A stretch of DNA of 64,000 bases, from the NCBI GenBank assembly GCA_034406715.1, contig CP137870.1, positions 620,001-684,000 of the forward strand, read 5' to 3'. Numbering within the stretch: the stretch's first letter is position 1; the number at the start of each line of letters is the position of its first letter. The notes below the pieces were generated by a model that ran no database searches, had not been told where the DNA came from, and saw nothing but the letters and a program-made list of their open reading frames with translations. This document shows, in pieces, positions 30,584 through 43,800 of this stretch. The position numbers and the translations under genes are program-made. The DNA comes from Rhodotorula mucilaginosa. Lineage: Eukaryota; Basidiomycota; Microbotryomycetes; Sporidiobolales; Sporidiobolaceae.

Positions 30584-33500
30584 ATGATTGCAACGTACGA
30601 GTCGCTCCCGGTCCCGCCGCCGAGCTCTCGCTCCTCGTCGAGGGCAAATCCATCCCCCACCAGCAGCAGCTCCGGCGTGTCGTCGGCCTTCTCCATTTCG
30701 GGGCTCAAGCGCCTCTTTGGCGGCGCAGGGTCCGCAACCAGTCGAGCAGCGAGTCGTCAAGAACGCAACCGGAACCGTGAATCGATCCCCGAGGAGGAGG
30801 ACGGCGGATACCGCCCGTCCGTTGCGAAACGACACCTCGCCAATGTCCTGACGGGCGTCGGTTCTGCTCCTTGGGCCGAGGCTGAGCGCGAATCGGACGA
30901 TCGCTATCATCACTACCGAAGAGACCGTAGCGGATCCAGGTCGCGTACTTCTTCGACGCAGGCGCCGCCGCCGGCGGGTGAGGATTCCGGAGCGAGTGGG
31001 GGGGAACTACAGCAAGGTCGCGGCGGCGAAGGCGGGACGGTTCCGAGTCCAGCGACGCACTCTTCTTCCAGTCGGTCGAGGAGCCGTAGTCGAGCAGCAT
31101 CCTCCTCGCCGACGGAGAACCAGAATCACCACCCCGTCGTCCTTCCCGACGGGCAACGGTTTGTCCGCCCGATCCGCCTCTCGGGCGCTTCGCCCTCTGT
31201 ACGGGTCAGTTTACAAAACGCCGAAACGGGCGCCGCAATCTTCAGCTCTTCTTCGGGTGGTCAGTCCTACGGCAGCGCCGGAGGAGGAGGTCGACTTTCG
31301 AGCGAATTCCGGTTCCCGGCGGGCCAGCACGACACCTCGTCGCCCACCCTGAGCGAGGAACTGCCGCCGCCGCCGCCGCCGCCAACCGCCTTGGAAGAGG
31401 GAAGGCCACGCCGACTCTCGTTCACTAGTGCCATTCCGGGCCTCTCGAGCTTCACGGGCGGGCGAGGAGGAGGAGGAAATCCTTCCCGAACCAGTCTCGA
31501 TGACGATGCGCGATCGGTCTGGTCCGTCGGAACGGGCACCAAACCTACCAATACGTCGGCCTATGAGATGATGCGACGTCTCCGCAACGAGGTAAGTGAC
31601 GAAGGGAGAAGGAGATAATCGCTGCTCCTCGGCTAAACTCGCCTCTCAACTCCTCGTGGTCGTTGTGACAGGGTCTCTCGACACGGTACTGGATCAAGGA
31701 CGAGTCGGCCAAGGATTGCTTCCAGTGCGGCTCGGCGTTCACGACCTTCCGAAGGCGCCACCATTGTGAGCACTGCCATTCAGGGTGCTCTCCGAGGTCG
31801 TTGGTCATCTCCAAAGGCTTTCGCTGATTGCTACGCTTTTTTGATGCATGTGCTCAGGCCGAATATGTGGGCAGATCTTCTGCATCTCGTGGTAATGAGC
31901 CTTTGTCTCGGCCTGCAAACCGTGACAATATGCTCATCCAACTCTTCACGCAGTGCCTCGACCATCCTGCCTCATTTCGGCAACCTCGAGCAGGTGCGAG
32001 TCTGCGACGGATGCCGGCCTGCAGCCGAAAAGCACGAATCGTTGCGGCTTTCGCGCACGCCCACGATCGAGGACGACCGCGCGTCTGTGTCACGCTATCG
32101 TTCACCCACAGCGACGCACGACATGCCGCCGACTCCCACCTCCTCGCTACGTCACTACCGTCCCTCCGGCATGCGTCCTCGTCACAGTCGGCTCTCGACG
32201 TCGAATTCGTTGCCAGAGATCCACGACGAGCGCAGTCCGATCGGGGCGGGATCGCGCGGCTCGCCGTATGCGCAGTCGCCGATCGACGAAGAAGCGCGTT
32301 CCGTCGGACATCAGCGCCGTCCGAGTCAAGAGGCGATGCCGTCTGGCGTTCCTCCTCGGGCGGATCGACAAATCGAGGCAGGAGCTGCCGCCGAGTCGGA
32401 CGAGATGTACGCCGAAGGTGCCCAGAGTCCCACACTTTCGACCGCGACGGCTCCGTTCCGTCGGTCACTTGGCGACGAAGAGCACCCTGCTTCGAGTAGC
32501 GACTCACCGATCGAGGCGGTCGACACGAGCGCAGAGCCTTCTCCCGCCGACTCGCCCGTCTTGCACGGCCTCGGTCTCGATCTCAACGAGGCGTCGCCCG
32601 ACGACATGGACGAAAAGTCCTCGCCCTTTGGTGCGGCAGCCCCAGTTCTCCCGAGAGGCGTTTCTTTCCTGCCCGCGCAAGAACTTCACGGCGGCGGCGG
32701 CGGCGAGCGAGGATTGCCTGTTTTGGGCCGGTCCGACTCGCGCCTCTCTGGGCACTTGATCGACTCTCTGCCAGAGACTCCCTTCGACATGAGCGGCATC
32801 GACCCGGACGTGTACCATTTTGACGCGTTCCGAGCCGCCGAGGCGATGGAGGTTCCCCTTTCGCAAGCCTCGACGGCTCACATCCAGCGGACGATCCGCC
32901 AGACCCTCGTGCGCGAACAGGTTCCGTCTGTCGATGCGTGGGCGCCGGTCTTGGAGAGCCTACTGTACGACGTCGCGGACCGCTTGGCGATGCTCGACGA
33001 GGTCGAAGTCGGCAACTTTGCTCTGCACGATCACGTTCGCGTGAAGCGTATCCCCGGCGGACGCCCCCGCGACAGCGAGTTTGTCAGCGGCGTCGTCATC
33101 ACCAAGAACGTCATGCACAAGTCGATGGCGCGACACCTGTCGAACCCGAGGATCATGCTCGTGTCCTTTCCGCTCGAATACCAGCGCAACGACGGGCAGT
33201 ACCTTTCGCTCGACAAGGTCCACGCGCAGGAGCGCCAGTATCTTGAAACTCTCGCGGTCCGTATTCAGCACTCTGTCCCGCACATCGTCCTCGCGCAGCG
33301 GAACGTGTCGCAGGTTGCGCTCGAACAGCTGAAGGACCGCGGCATCGTCGTCGCGCGCCACGTCAAGGCGTCCGCCCTCGCGTCGCTGTCGCACTCGTTC
33401 GGAGCCGAAATCATCTCGTCGACGAACGGCCTCCTCGATCCGCGAATCGGAAAGTGCCCATCGTTTCGCGTTCAGACTTTCGTGCATCCCAGAATTCCGG

Positions 33501-36500
33501 GCGGGCGGAAAACGTTCCTCCGCTTTGAGGGCGACTCTCGTTCGAATTGCACAATTGTACTTCGCGGCGGATCGATGGAAGACCTCGCAAAGGTCAAGCG
33601 CATCATTCACACGCTCGTGCTCGTCGTCTACAACGCCAAGCTGGAAGGTTACCTGCTGCACGACGAGCACGTCGAAGCGCGCGTCCCGCCCATACCTATC
33701 GCCCGAGGCCCCATCTCTCCAGGCGAGCATCCCAAGACCGGTACCTCGGACGAGCCGGAGGAAAACGCGATGGCGGGCGACTTGATGAAAGACCCCGAGC
33801 TGTCGCAGTCCTTCCAGCCTTACGAGGAAGTCGAGCTCACCGGTTCAGCGCTCGTCCACTACCCGCCGCCATACAGTCTGCAGCGGGTCGCCGAAGACTC
33901 TCGACGCGTGAGGGAGCTCCGAATGCAGCGTGATGCGGAAGAGGCGCAGCGCATCTTGGAGGAGGAGACGAATGCGAAACTCAAACCTGCTTCGTCGTCG
34001 TCGTCGTCGATCACCGAACCGCTCTCGGTCGAACCGACATCGCTTGCGACCCCGCATGCCATATCTGATGCTGCCGAAGAGCAATCGCTCGCGTCAGCGG
34101 CTTCTTCGGTGGTCGACCTCCAACTCGATCGGCCGGAAGATCTGGCGCGGCAAGCGCTCGTCGACGAAGCCGAGTCAGCCCAGGCACAGCATCTTGCCGA
34201 ATGGAAGGCGTACAGCGTATCAGCGCCCGAAAGCTTTGACTTGCGTGACCATCAACGATTGTTTGTGCTCGAATCGCTCCTCCTTTACGGAGACGGCGAG
34301 CCCAGCCGCTTGTGCCGACCGCCCGAGGTCCGCGCCATCGCCTTTTACCGCGATACGGACACCACGATCGGCCAATACCTTCGAAAAGCCGACGCTGCGT
34401 TCCAAAGCAACGAGCCGTGTCCGTCGCCGACCTGCAACGAGCCACTTCACCGGCACACTCGCGTGTTCGTCCACGACCAGTTCATCCTGCGAGTCGCCTG
34501 GGAGGAGTGGAACAACGATATCCTACACGGCGCTATCGGCCTCAGCAGCACGTGCCGCAGGGAAGGCTGCCACTGCGCGAGTCGGCTGGTGCGCGCTTCG
34601 GCAGAGACATCTCGCCTCAGTCTCGGCAGGTTCTTCGACCTGTCGTTCCACCCGTCCGGAGCTTTCAAATGCCTCGACGAGTCTTGCGGCCACGACGGAC
34701 AAGCCGACCACGTGCGCTATTGGCATTTCGGCCGCGTGCGCGTCTCGATCACCATGGACGAGATCGACTTGCGCGACGTGGTCGCACCTCCGAGGCAAGT
34801 CAAAGTCCGACCCGATCGGCAAGTCGAGCTGCGCAACGCCGAATGCGCGCAAGTACAGCATCGGACGCAGGCGTTCTTCGACTCGGTACAGACACGCATC
34901 GCCAGCTTCAAGCTCGATTGCGTTGCTCCGGAGCGTCAGGAGGAATGTCAAACCGCGCTTGCTGGCTTCTCCGAACGCTGCGAAGCCGAGCGTCGAGCGA
35001 TCGAGGAGCTCTTGCGGTCGACCTACGAGCAAGCCCACCACTCGAACGGCATCGATTTGATCAACGTCCGTCGAGCGCTTCAGGAGCGCAGCCATGCGTT
35101 TGACGCGGACTGGTCAGCCTTCGTCAAGCGGATCGTTCCGGCCGACTTTTCGGACTTTCGCCGAGCCTCAGCCCAGCTCAAGCGGATCTTTCCCGAAGCG
35201 CCTGCGTCGGTGTCGCCGAGCTCGCGTATCGTTTCCGGCGCACTTCCGCCGGCGATCGAACTGGACGAACCGTACGACGGTGCCGAACCGCCGCCGCCGT
35301 CTCCTCATCAAGCCACGGCACCGGACGGACTCGAGCGCGCCGCAGAGGATGATCATCACATGGCTTCGCGCTCGGAACTGCGACCCGGACCCGAGCAGGA
35401 ACTGCCGGTCCCGCCAGAAGGTCCGGTCGGCGCTTCCGGTGCGCCAGTGCAGCCCCCGCCGCTGTCACGCTCTTCGACCGTTCGCGCTCGCCGTCCTTCA
35501 GATGGCAGCGAGGATGAGAGCGATTCGACTGTTTGCGCCGACGGCGAGATGACCGCGACCCTCACCTTCTCGGGATCTCCTTTCATTCGTCACCACGTGT
35601 CGCCTATCATCGACGAGACGAGCGCGGCAGAGAGCGAGCGGGACGTACCGCCCCGGAGAAGGCGGAACGGGCCGCAAGTCGCAGCTCTGGTCAGCGCCTA
35701 CGAGTCGGGAAAGCCGCAAGTTGGGTCCGGCAAGTCCTCCGAGCGCCCCGCCATGCGACGTTCGGCCACCGAGCGACCGCAAGAAGCGCCAAGGTCTCGG
35801 CCTCGTCCCTCACACGCGGTGTCAGACACCGACAGCAGCTGTACGTAACATCTACTCTCGAGACAAGCGGGGCTATGCTAATATGGACGCTGCGAATGCA
35901 GACGCCCGGATGGTCGGAGTCTTGCACTTGGCCCCCGACCCTTTCGCAGCCGCAGCGGCTCGTCCAAGCCGCATCCCTCATCTTCGGCCGGCACCGCAAA
36001 TGCTGGCGCTCACTCGACTCTTCGAGCCACACCAAGAACAGTATGCAGCGCCGGGAGAGGCCTCTTCCGAAAGCAGTCGACGATTATCGCCGGCTTCGAG
36101 CCGCTCCTCCTCACGCGCAGGGTATCGAGCGCGCTCTATCAGCCCCGAAGTGTCCCGTAACAGGGAGTCGCTGTCCCCGGTCGACGCTAAGCGCCAGAGG
36201 CGTCCGTTCGTCCCCCGCACTTCCTCGTCGAGCTCAACAGTCAAGAGCAAACTGCCAAAGGCCAACGACGGCGGACTCCAAGACAGCGGCATGCCCACAG
36301 GCAGTGAGGCGCGACCCGCTCGTGCGGCTGCTCCATGCCGCGACTCGAACAGCCGCTCTTTCGTTCACCGAAGCGGCAACGCGAGACGCGCACTCCCTGG
36401 CCACAAGCACAGTCGCAGCAGCGCTCGGGTTGCGCGTCCGGTCGGCCACTCTCAATCAACCAGCCAAGTGTTTCACAGCATCCGAAACGCAATCAACGAC

Positions 36501-38811
36501 TCGGACGAAGACAACGCGAGCGTGGACGAATCCGGAGGAGCGGACGACGAATTCGACGACGAGCACGACGGGCCGGAGATGGACGAGGAAGGCGAGGCAA
36601 ACGCACAGCTTGCGTCGGTAGACGTGCACAGGAGTGGCGCGCCAGCTCAAGAGCAGCCGCAGCTTTCGCGGGCTGTCAGTTCGTCCATGTCGGATGCGCT
36701 GGTCCTTTCGCACGACTCGAAGGGCGTTGCCATCGGCGATGCCACGAATGACGCCTCTATCGGCTGCACGCCCATCCCGTCCCCGTCACCAGCATCCGCC
36801 GACGTGTCGACCTTTCCAAAGTTCTCCGAGGGCGAGTCCAGCGGTACGGAGCGCAAGTCGCTTTTCAACACTTTCACAAGTCTGTGGAACTACCGGAACG
36901 GCGACTTCGCGCCCTTGGCGTATCCAACGTGAGTAGCGCTACGAGCGCGGCGTAGAACTCTTGCTCGCGTCACGGCTGATTGATCTTCTGTTCGCAGCCT
37001 TCCCACGGAGCATCTCTACCTCGACAACCCCATCCTCTTGCGAGACGACGAACCGACGTCCATCATCGCGCACGCCTTGAGCTCCAAAAAGTACTACCAG
37101 GCCTTTGAATCCGCCGGGCTCTCTCGGATCCGAGCTGGTCTCAGCTCCGGCGGCATCGGGCGCGAGACCCCGATGGACGCGGCCGAAATCGAGGAAGCAG
37201 CGCGATCAGCAGAGGAGATTTTGCGCGGCTCTTCTCAAAGATCCTTCAAACTCGGAGGTGCGTTCATTAGCCAAGTCTGAGAACCACCTGTTCCCCTGCG
37301 CTGACATCGCTGCGCAGACGTCGAGCTCGGCGACATCTCGGCGCGCTGCACAGTTTTCTGGGTCGAACAGTTCGAAGCGCTTCGTCAGCAGTGCGGCTGC
37401 GGTACGCAATTCGTCGAAAGCCTCGCCCGCTGCCTCAAATGGGACGCCGCCGGCGGGAAGTCCAAAGTTGACTTCATGAAGACCCTCGGTAGGTCTTGCG
37501 ACTTCCGCGTTGCCTCAGGATCATGTCACTCACTACGCCATGGCGCAGACGATCGGTTCATCGTGAAGCAGCTGTCTCGTCCAGAGATGGAGGTGTTTGC
37601 ACGGTTTGCGCCGGCATACTTCCAGTACATGGCCGATGCGCTGTTCCATTCTGTGAGTGCGCGACTCGGTCCTTTCCCTCCAGAAGCGTCGACTAACCGA
37701 TCGCTGTCGGAACGCTCAGAAACCCACGGTGTTGGCCAAGGTTTTCGGAATCTACCGCATCAGCCTCGGCAAGCATTACCGCAACGTCGACTTTCTCGTG
37801 ATGGAGGCGAGTGCGATCCAACCAAGAGAACACGAGCGCTTCCTTACCCCCTCCATCTCTCTGGCAGAACCTCTTCTATGGCCGGGAACTCAAGCAGATC
37901 TTCGACCTGAAAGGATCGACCCGGAACCGTCGCGCGGAGGAGAACAATCCCGTCCTCCTTGACGAAAACCTCATCGAGCGTGAGTGCAGTCGCTCATCAA
38001 AGCAGGATCTTTTGCGCTCTGACACGTCACAACCGACAGTCTCTCTGAAGAGTCCGATTTACGTTCGGGAAGAATCGAAGCAGCTGGTCAAGGAAGCCAT
38101 CTACAACGACAGCCAGTTCCTCGCCGATCTGAGTACGTTGCGCCTTAACTCTTCTCTGTAATGATGCCTAGCTGACGTATCATTCGCAGACGTGATGGAT
38201 TACTCGCTCGTGATCGGAGTGGATGCCACGAAACCCGAACTGGTTGTCGGCATCGTCGGTATGCACGTTGACCTTTTCCCGCCTCGCAAATCGAGCTGAC
38301 GACAGCGACTGCCTGTAGATTACATCCGCACGTACACATGGGACAAGCGCCTCGAAAGCTGGGTCAAAGAGACGGCTTTCCTCGGTAAGTTTCTCATCCT
38401 GTCCGTACGCCAACGTCGGTCTGCGGTCTGACCTTCTTCCGCTCGCCAGGCGGAACATACAAATCGGGCGGACCGACTGTCATCACCCCCAAGCAGTACA
38501 AAGCTCGCTTCCGCGAGGCTATCGATGGCTACCTTCTCCTCGTGCGTACAATGCCATTTCGCTTTTGCGCTGTGACCAGCTCACCATGTTCCACTTTGCA
38601 GAGTCCTACCCCCTGGCTCAACTTCGAAAAGATGCGGACGGTCCCCAAAGAGACGCACGCCGCTTCTCTCGCAGCTACGAACGACGCGGCGAGCGTTGTC
38701 GACCAGCCGACATCCGCGACCCCTTCACTCATGGAGCATCCTCACCCTGCGCCTGCGCCACCGCCGACCGACTCGGCATCGATCTTTGAAGCCGCCCTGG
38801 GTCCTTTCTGA
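30584..38811 (+). CDS. FAB1: Phosphatidylinositol-3-phosphate 5-kinase FAB1/PIKfyve
   Basis: About 15 exons give roughly 2,430 residues. Order: Ser-rich N-terminus; FYVE zinc finger over exons 2-4 (Cys-Phe-Gln-Cys, Arg-Arg-Arg-His-His-Cys-Arg-Ile-Cys, Val-Cys-Asp-Gly-Cys); a disordered linker; Cpn60/TCP1-like domain (Val-Ile-Thr-Lys-Asn-Val-Met-His-Lys); a Cys-rich Fab1 region; and a C-terminal PIP kinase with Asp-Leu-Lys-Gly-Ser-Thr-Arg-Asn-Arg and Met-Asp-Tyr-Ser-Leu-Val. The FYVE finger binds PI3P on endosomes and vacuoles, and the kinase makes PI(3,5)P2 for vacuole size and sorting. Exon 3 (31858-31891) is only 34 nt, inside the zinc finger. One kinase-domain intron is GC-AG. The first ATG in frame is 30584. 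Confidence 0.92.
37807..37867 (+). other. GC-AG intron in the FAB1 kinase domain
   Basis: The exon ends GAG and the intron begins GCGAGT, ending GGCAG, 61 nt. Splicing there joins Phe-Leu-Val-Met-Glu to Asn-Leu-Phe-Tyr-Gly, the conserved kinase core. The nearest GT, three codons earlier, would delete Val-Met-Glu. Confidence 0.8.
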
Positions 38812-38922
38812 TATGTCTCGAAATGTTCTCAGCTTTCAGTCCTCGCGTCGTTGTTGCCACCATCACAGTATATTGACAGGATTGTCCGTAATTATGCCAT
38901 GTCTTTGGTCAGACCGCTACTC

Positions 38923-41222
38923 TCATTGCCCCACTGGTGGGCCTGTGAAAGCCGCCGAAAGCCGCCGGAATGCTTTTCGAAGCGCCGGCGCCTCGTCGCT
39001 CGGCGAAACCGGCGGACCAGGGGAGAGAGACTTGCCGACGGGACCAAAGTAGTCGGCAGGAGCAGATTCTTCATCGACGCCGAGGCCGACGACGACGTCG
39101 CCGGGACCGTCAGAAGGGCGAGGGGATCGTCTCAAGCTTTGCCGTCTCCGGGCGATGCTCATTCGTCTTGTCGGAGGTTCCGTGAACCCGGAGCTGCGAC
39201 CTTCTTTGAGCTCGTTTCGAGCATGCTGCTCCTGCTCCTCCGGGGACATGAGCACCGGCGAGTGAGTCTCGACTGGCCCGTCGGATGCGCTTGGAGACGT
39301 TCCGAGCCGAGGTGAAGTCGACGCCGCGCGCCGGCCCGCACCAGCTACGGCCAATCTCGAAGCGGGCGGCGGATCGAACCCGAGCTGGACCATCTCGTTG
39401 TGGATCCTTGCCCGCTCGCGGAGGTCGTCCTCGTCTTCGAGGTCGTCGACGGGGTCGAGCTTGCGCGCCGAATCTGCCAGCATGAGCGGTTTCATGCCGC
39501 TTTGACTCGAGCCCGGTCCCGGTCCCGGTGACGGCGAAAGGGAAGCACCGCGACTGAAACTGAATACAGACGTGACCGATTCGAGCAGTCCTCCTCCCGA
39601 TTTGCGAGCGTTCGCCGGACTGGGAGAGGAAAGGTTCGATGTCGGCGTACTGGAAGGCGCGGTCGCGAGCGATCGGGACGTCGTGGTCGGAGTCGCAGGC
39701 TCGATCGCCTTGTGTGCCTCACTTGCCGCCACCGCTTGCCGGCTGAAGAAACCGATTGAAGCCGGACGCGGGTTCTTCACGGGTACAGAGGCAGTCGTCG
39801 TATTCTCCTCGGCGGCGGCTTGTCGGTAGTCGACCGCGAGCACCTTCTCGAAGCCCTCTTGCTGGCAAACGCGGTCGACGATCTTGGAGACATAGAGAGT
39901 GAGCGCCTTGTTGGCGTCCTTGAGTGCCCGGACCTCTTGTCGCAATTCGGCTGCTCAAGAGCACGTGTCAGTACTTGTGTGCACGCCTCCGATGGTACGC
40001 CACAGACAAGCTGTACTTACCTTCGACAGATCCAAGCTCGGCAGCTTTGCCGTGATGGGCCTGCTCTCGCGCTTGCTCCGTCCGGTTCTGGGGACCTTCC
40101 TCTTCGTCCTGCTTGTCAACTGGCTCTGCTGCCTCGAGCTCCGCTGCCAGGTCTAGGCCTTCGGCGTTCACAGATCGAGGGCTGCCGAGACGAGGCGATC
40201 GAGTAGGTCGACGGGGTTGCGCAGAATCCCGGCTTCCGTTTCCTCCTCCTCCTCTTTCGGGCTCGTCGTCGCCTTCTTCGAGTCGGTAGATCGAAGACTC
40301 CGGAGCACTACTGCTCCACGCCGCACTGGACCGGAACAACTGCGAGTCTTGCACCTCGCCAGAGAGAGTGCGCTCGCCGAGCAAGATCTCGTACGACTCG
40401 TTCTCCTCCTGCAAGTTCTGGTAGACCCGCTTGAGGTCGCTCATCTCGGTTTGCAAGGTCCGGTAACTCGAGGCGAGCGAGTCGTGTGCGGTGGTGAGGG
40501 ATGCGAGTTGCGCGGCGAGGGATAATTCTGCCGCCGAGGGCGGAGCAGGATCGGTTGAGGTGGTCGATGAGGCGGAGGAGGAGAGCGGCTCGTCTCTGCC
40601 GTCGGCAGCAGCGTTGGCGTTCGTAGGCGAGAGCAGGCCGGTTCCGATGGGCTCGTCGCTTGTTGTTGGAGACTCTTCCGAATCTGCGACTGGAGCGGAT
40701 CGCCGGCTGCGGTGCCGCTTCGTCGGGGAAGCAGTGAGATCGGCGACTCGCATCTTGAAATGCGATTCTTGGTCGTACCATGCTTGTCGCTCCGACTCGT
40801 GCGTCTCGGCCTAGTAGGGCAAGGCGGTAAGCAAGCGGGACGGGCACAGCAAAGAGACGAAAGACCAATTCGCCACTCACCTGCTCGCGGTACCGCTTTG
40901 TGGCTTCCTTCTTTTCGCGCTCGAGTTCGCGCACGTTGGCGCGGAGCTTGTCGAGCACTTCGATCCTGCCGCTCAGCTCGTCTTCCATTCGTGCCTGCTC
41001 GTTCAGCAGTTCGTCGATCCTGCGCTTTGCCGTGTCGAGGTCCTTTCCGAGTCGAACGCAATCCTCCTCCGCGCGAGCAGCATCGTCGTCTTTAGCCTGT
41101 GCCTGTACTATCGCTTGATCGAGTTCGTCTTGGTAGCGCTGGACGAGGGACGCCAGTACCTCGTGCGGCGCGGCGAGGATCTCGTCCGATGTCAGACGGA
41201 GGAGAGTGCCGTCCACGCTCAT
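38923..41222 (-). CDS. Coiled-coil protein of unknown function
   Basis: Three exons (41222-40881, about 40810-40021, 39950-38923) give 719 residues, in phase. Residues 20-140 are a strong coiled coil rich in Glu, Lys, Arg, Leu and Gln; a second coil carries Asn-Leu-Gln-Glu-Glu-Asn-Glu-Ser-Tyr-Glu-Ile-Leu-Leu-Gly-Glu-Arg-Thr, a block kept in many fungal proteins of this type; a third short coil starts exon 3. Between and after are Ser/Pro-rich disordered parts with repeated acidic clusters. It is probably a structural or tethering protein; its location is not evident. It ends convergently 111 bp from FAB1. Confidence 0.7.
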
Positions 41223-41667
41223 GGTCGCGTCTGGGCGATCGCCGACTTTGATAGCGGTACTGCCACGGCTCGTCGAGCTTCTCCCTCGGAGAGACGGAGC
41301 CTTGTCGGGAGAGCCGTGCGAGACCGCACCTCGGGCTGCTGGCGGCTCGAGCGGGCCCTTGTTCTCCTCCGCTCGCTCCTCTGTCGGGCGGGATCGAATC
41401 TCCTCGCAGTTCGCGACCCCGCGAATGGCAGCTAGGCCGCGCTGGCCAGTGATAGCGAGGAAAGGAGCGGTCTAGAGAGGCGGCCGGGGGAGTCTCGGAG
41501 ATGCGCGTGCCTACGTGTCCGATCGCGTTCTGCTGGAACGCGTCACGTGCTGCAAAATCTGCTCTGACAGGAGGAACCAGCCGGGCCGCTTTCCACCGTT
41601 CCGCGCAGAACCGCGACTTATGACCGCATTCCAGTTAGCTCTTTCGTTTCCCTTTGCTACACCGACC
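41223..41667. promoter_or_regulatory. Divergent promoter (coiled-coil gene / RING E3)
   Basis: About 445 bp between outward starts. The RING-gene frame is open through the right part, with an alternative ATG at 41620. No other gene is supported. Confidence 0.4.
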
Positions 41668-43703
41668 ATGACTCGGTACTATTGTCACGAGTGCTCGCAC
41701 GAAGGGTCCGACTTTGCGACCAGCCCGGACGGATTCACCTGCCCGAGATGCGGTGGTGCCTTCGTCGAAGAGGTTCGTCTGCCCGTTCCCCCGTGGCGCG
41801 CGCCTCCCTATCGCTGCCAGCCGTGCGCTGATCCTCGAAACTACCAGATCCCTGATAATGACGGCATGGCAGACGATCCGCGCGAGTTTGACCCGGTCGA
41901 CGAGGACGACGAGGAACACCATCCGTTCGGGTTCTTTCGCTCGGCAAGTGGTGCCGCCGACAACCACCAGGCACCCAACCAGGCCGGCAACGGCAGGTTC
42001 TTCCACTACGAGTCTCCCGGAGGAGGTTTCGTCTTCACCGGCGGCTTCGGAGGCGCGGGAGGGGCCGCTCCTCCTCAACATCCTGGCGCCAGCAACCCGC
42101 TCGCCTACTCGCTCATGCAGGCGTTCGGGCTCGCCCCGCCGGCGCAAGGTCCGCAAGCAGCAGCCGCCACTGCCGACGGCAACGGCAGGGCAGCAATGGG
42201 GGAAGGGCGACCGCAGGCGAGGAGGTGGCAGTCTGCAGGCGCAAACGAACCCGCAAATCGACAGCAGCAGCAGCAGCACGGCCAAGACCAGGTTCCGATC
42301 CAGAATCTTGCAGCGTCAGTCCACTCGAATCCTTATCTGAGTAAGCTGCTCTATACGCTGACAGCCGAACATTCGCCACCTGAACAGTTTCCTCAATGAC
42401 GCATTCGGCGGCCCGCATCCGGCCGACGACCCCGGCAACAACCCGTTTGCCGAGGGTGGGCACGAGACTGGACCCGAGCCGGAAGAGGAGCAGGGCCACG
42501 CAGCGAACCGAGGGGCTACTGCTCAGCACCCGCTCGGCGCCCTCTTTTCCCTCTTTGGTCAAGTCCTCGGCGGGCACGGCGGCGGCTTTGGACTGCCGAC
42601 ACATGCCAACGCTGGCGACTATGTCTGGGGCAGCGAGGCCAATTTTCAGCAATTGCTGAACGATCTCATGGAGCAGGTGCGTTCTTTGCGCTCCTGCTTC
42701 TGCGTTGAGACGACCCACTGAACTTCGGCCTTCTCGTTCGAGACAGGCCGCTGGAAGAGCAGGTCCACAACCCGCTCCGGATGACATGATCGAGAAGCTT
42801 CCTCGTCTCAAGATCAGTCAGGATGTCCTGGGTATGTCCCCTCCCGTTGATGCGAGTCTGGAAAAGAAAACGCTGATCTTGGTCTCGTCGTGCCGAACAG
42901 ATATGGATTCGATCACGACTTGTGGAGTCTGCCTCGACGCGTTCCAGCTCGATGACGCCGCCGTCGCTCTCCCCTGCAAACATCTCTACCACGAAGACTG
43001 CCTCGTCCCGTGGCTCAAAACGAGCGGGACGTGCCCGATCTGCCGCTACGCACTGGTTCCACAACCGGGCCAGCCTGGCTACGGCGAAGAGGGAAACGGA
43101 CCCCAACAAACATCGGCGACCGGTCCGACTCCTTCTGGGTCCAATACGGGCCGAGACGGGGGTTCGAGCGCGACGGCTCCAGTCGCTCCTGACGCGGCAG
43201 CGGCGGGACCGCCCCGTCCGCCGCTGTCGACTCGACCTTCGACGGCGCAGATCCCCGACGTCGAAGGCGGGTCCACTCTTCCAGGAAGTTGGGTCTGGCC
43301 CGCGGCAGGCGGGGAAGCGGACCACCGAAGTCCGGCGGAGCAGAACGCTTTGACGGAAGAGCGTTCCAGCGGCGAGGATGCGATGGTGGCGCAAGACTCG
43401 CGGGATCCGGAGGACGCGCCCCTGATCGACTCGGGTGCAGGTGGGACTGCGGAGCGGGCAACGTCGGCGTCGGGCGAGGAATCGGCAAGGTCGGCGGCGA
43501 GAGCGGCGGCGGAAGCGGCGGAACGGAGGAGAGCTGCCGAAGCCGAGGAGCGGAAGCGCCAGCAGGCGGCGGCGGCGGCAACGGCCGCTGCGGATGAGTC
43601 TTCGAGCACGTCCATGGCGCCGGCGTCAAGCGATGAGCCCGCCGGATCAAGCAGCAGCGGGACGGAACAGAACGGGATGCCAATCATCGAAGACGTCGAT
43701 TAG
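41668..43703 (+). CDS. RNF115/RNF126-type RING-H2 E3 ubiquitin ligase
   Basis: The N-terminus has a BCA2-type zinc finger (Tyr-Tyr-Cys-His-Glu-Cys and Cys-Pro-Arg-Cys-Gly) that in animals binds ubiquitin and BAG6 clients. The middle is Gly/Gln-rich with Asn-Phe-Gln-Gln-Leu-Leu-Asn-Asp-Leu-Met-Glu-Gln, as in RNF126. The last exon holds the RING-H2 Cys-Gly-Val-Cys, Leu-Pro-Cys-Lys-His-Leu-Tyr-His, Cys-Pro-Ile-Cys. A C-terminal Ala/Glu/Arg-rich helix follows. Exons 2-4 join in phase. The exon 1-2 joint is unclear: the obvious donor at 42341 leaves the wrong phase for the clear downstream frame (Ser-Phe-Leu-Asn-Asp-Ala-Phe), and a weaker GTTCCG donor with a CTGACAG acceptor would fit. The start at 41668 follows family practice. 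Confidence 0.8.
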
Positions 43704-43800
43704 GCTGTCCCTTTTCTTCCACTTCCCCGGAGCGACCGTTCGAGATCACATTCTGTACATTGCTGTATATGCATGCGCCTTTTCGTTTCCTGTTGACAAT

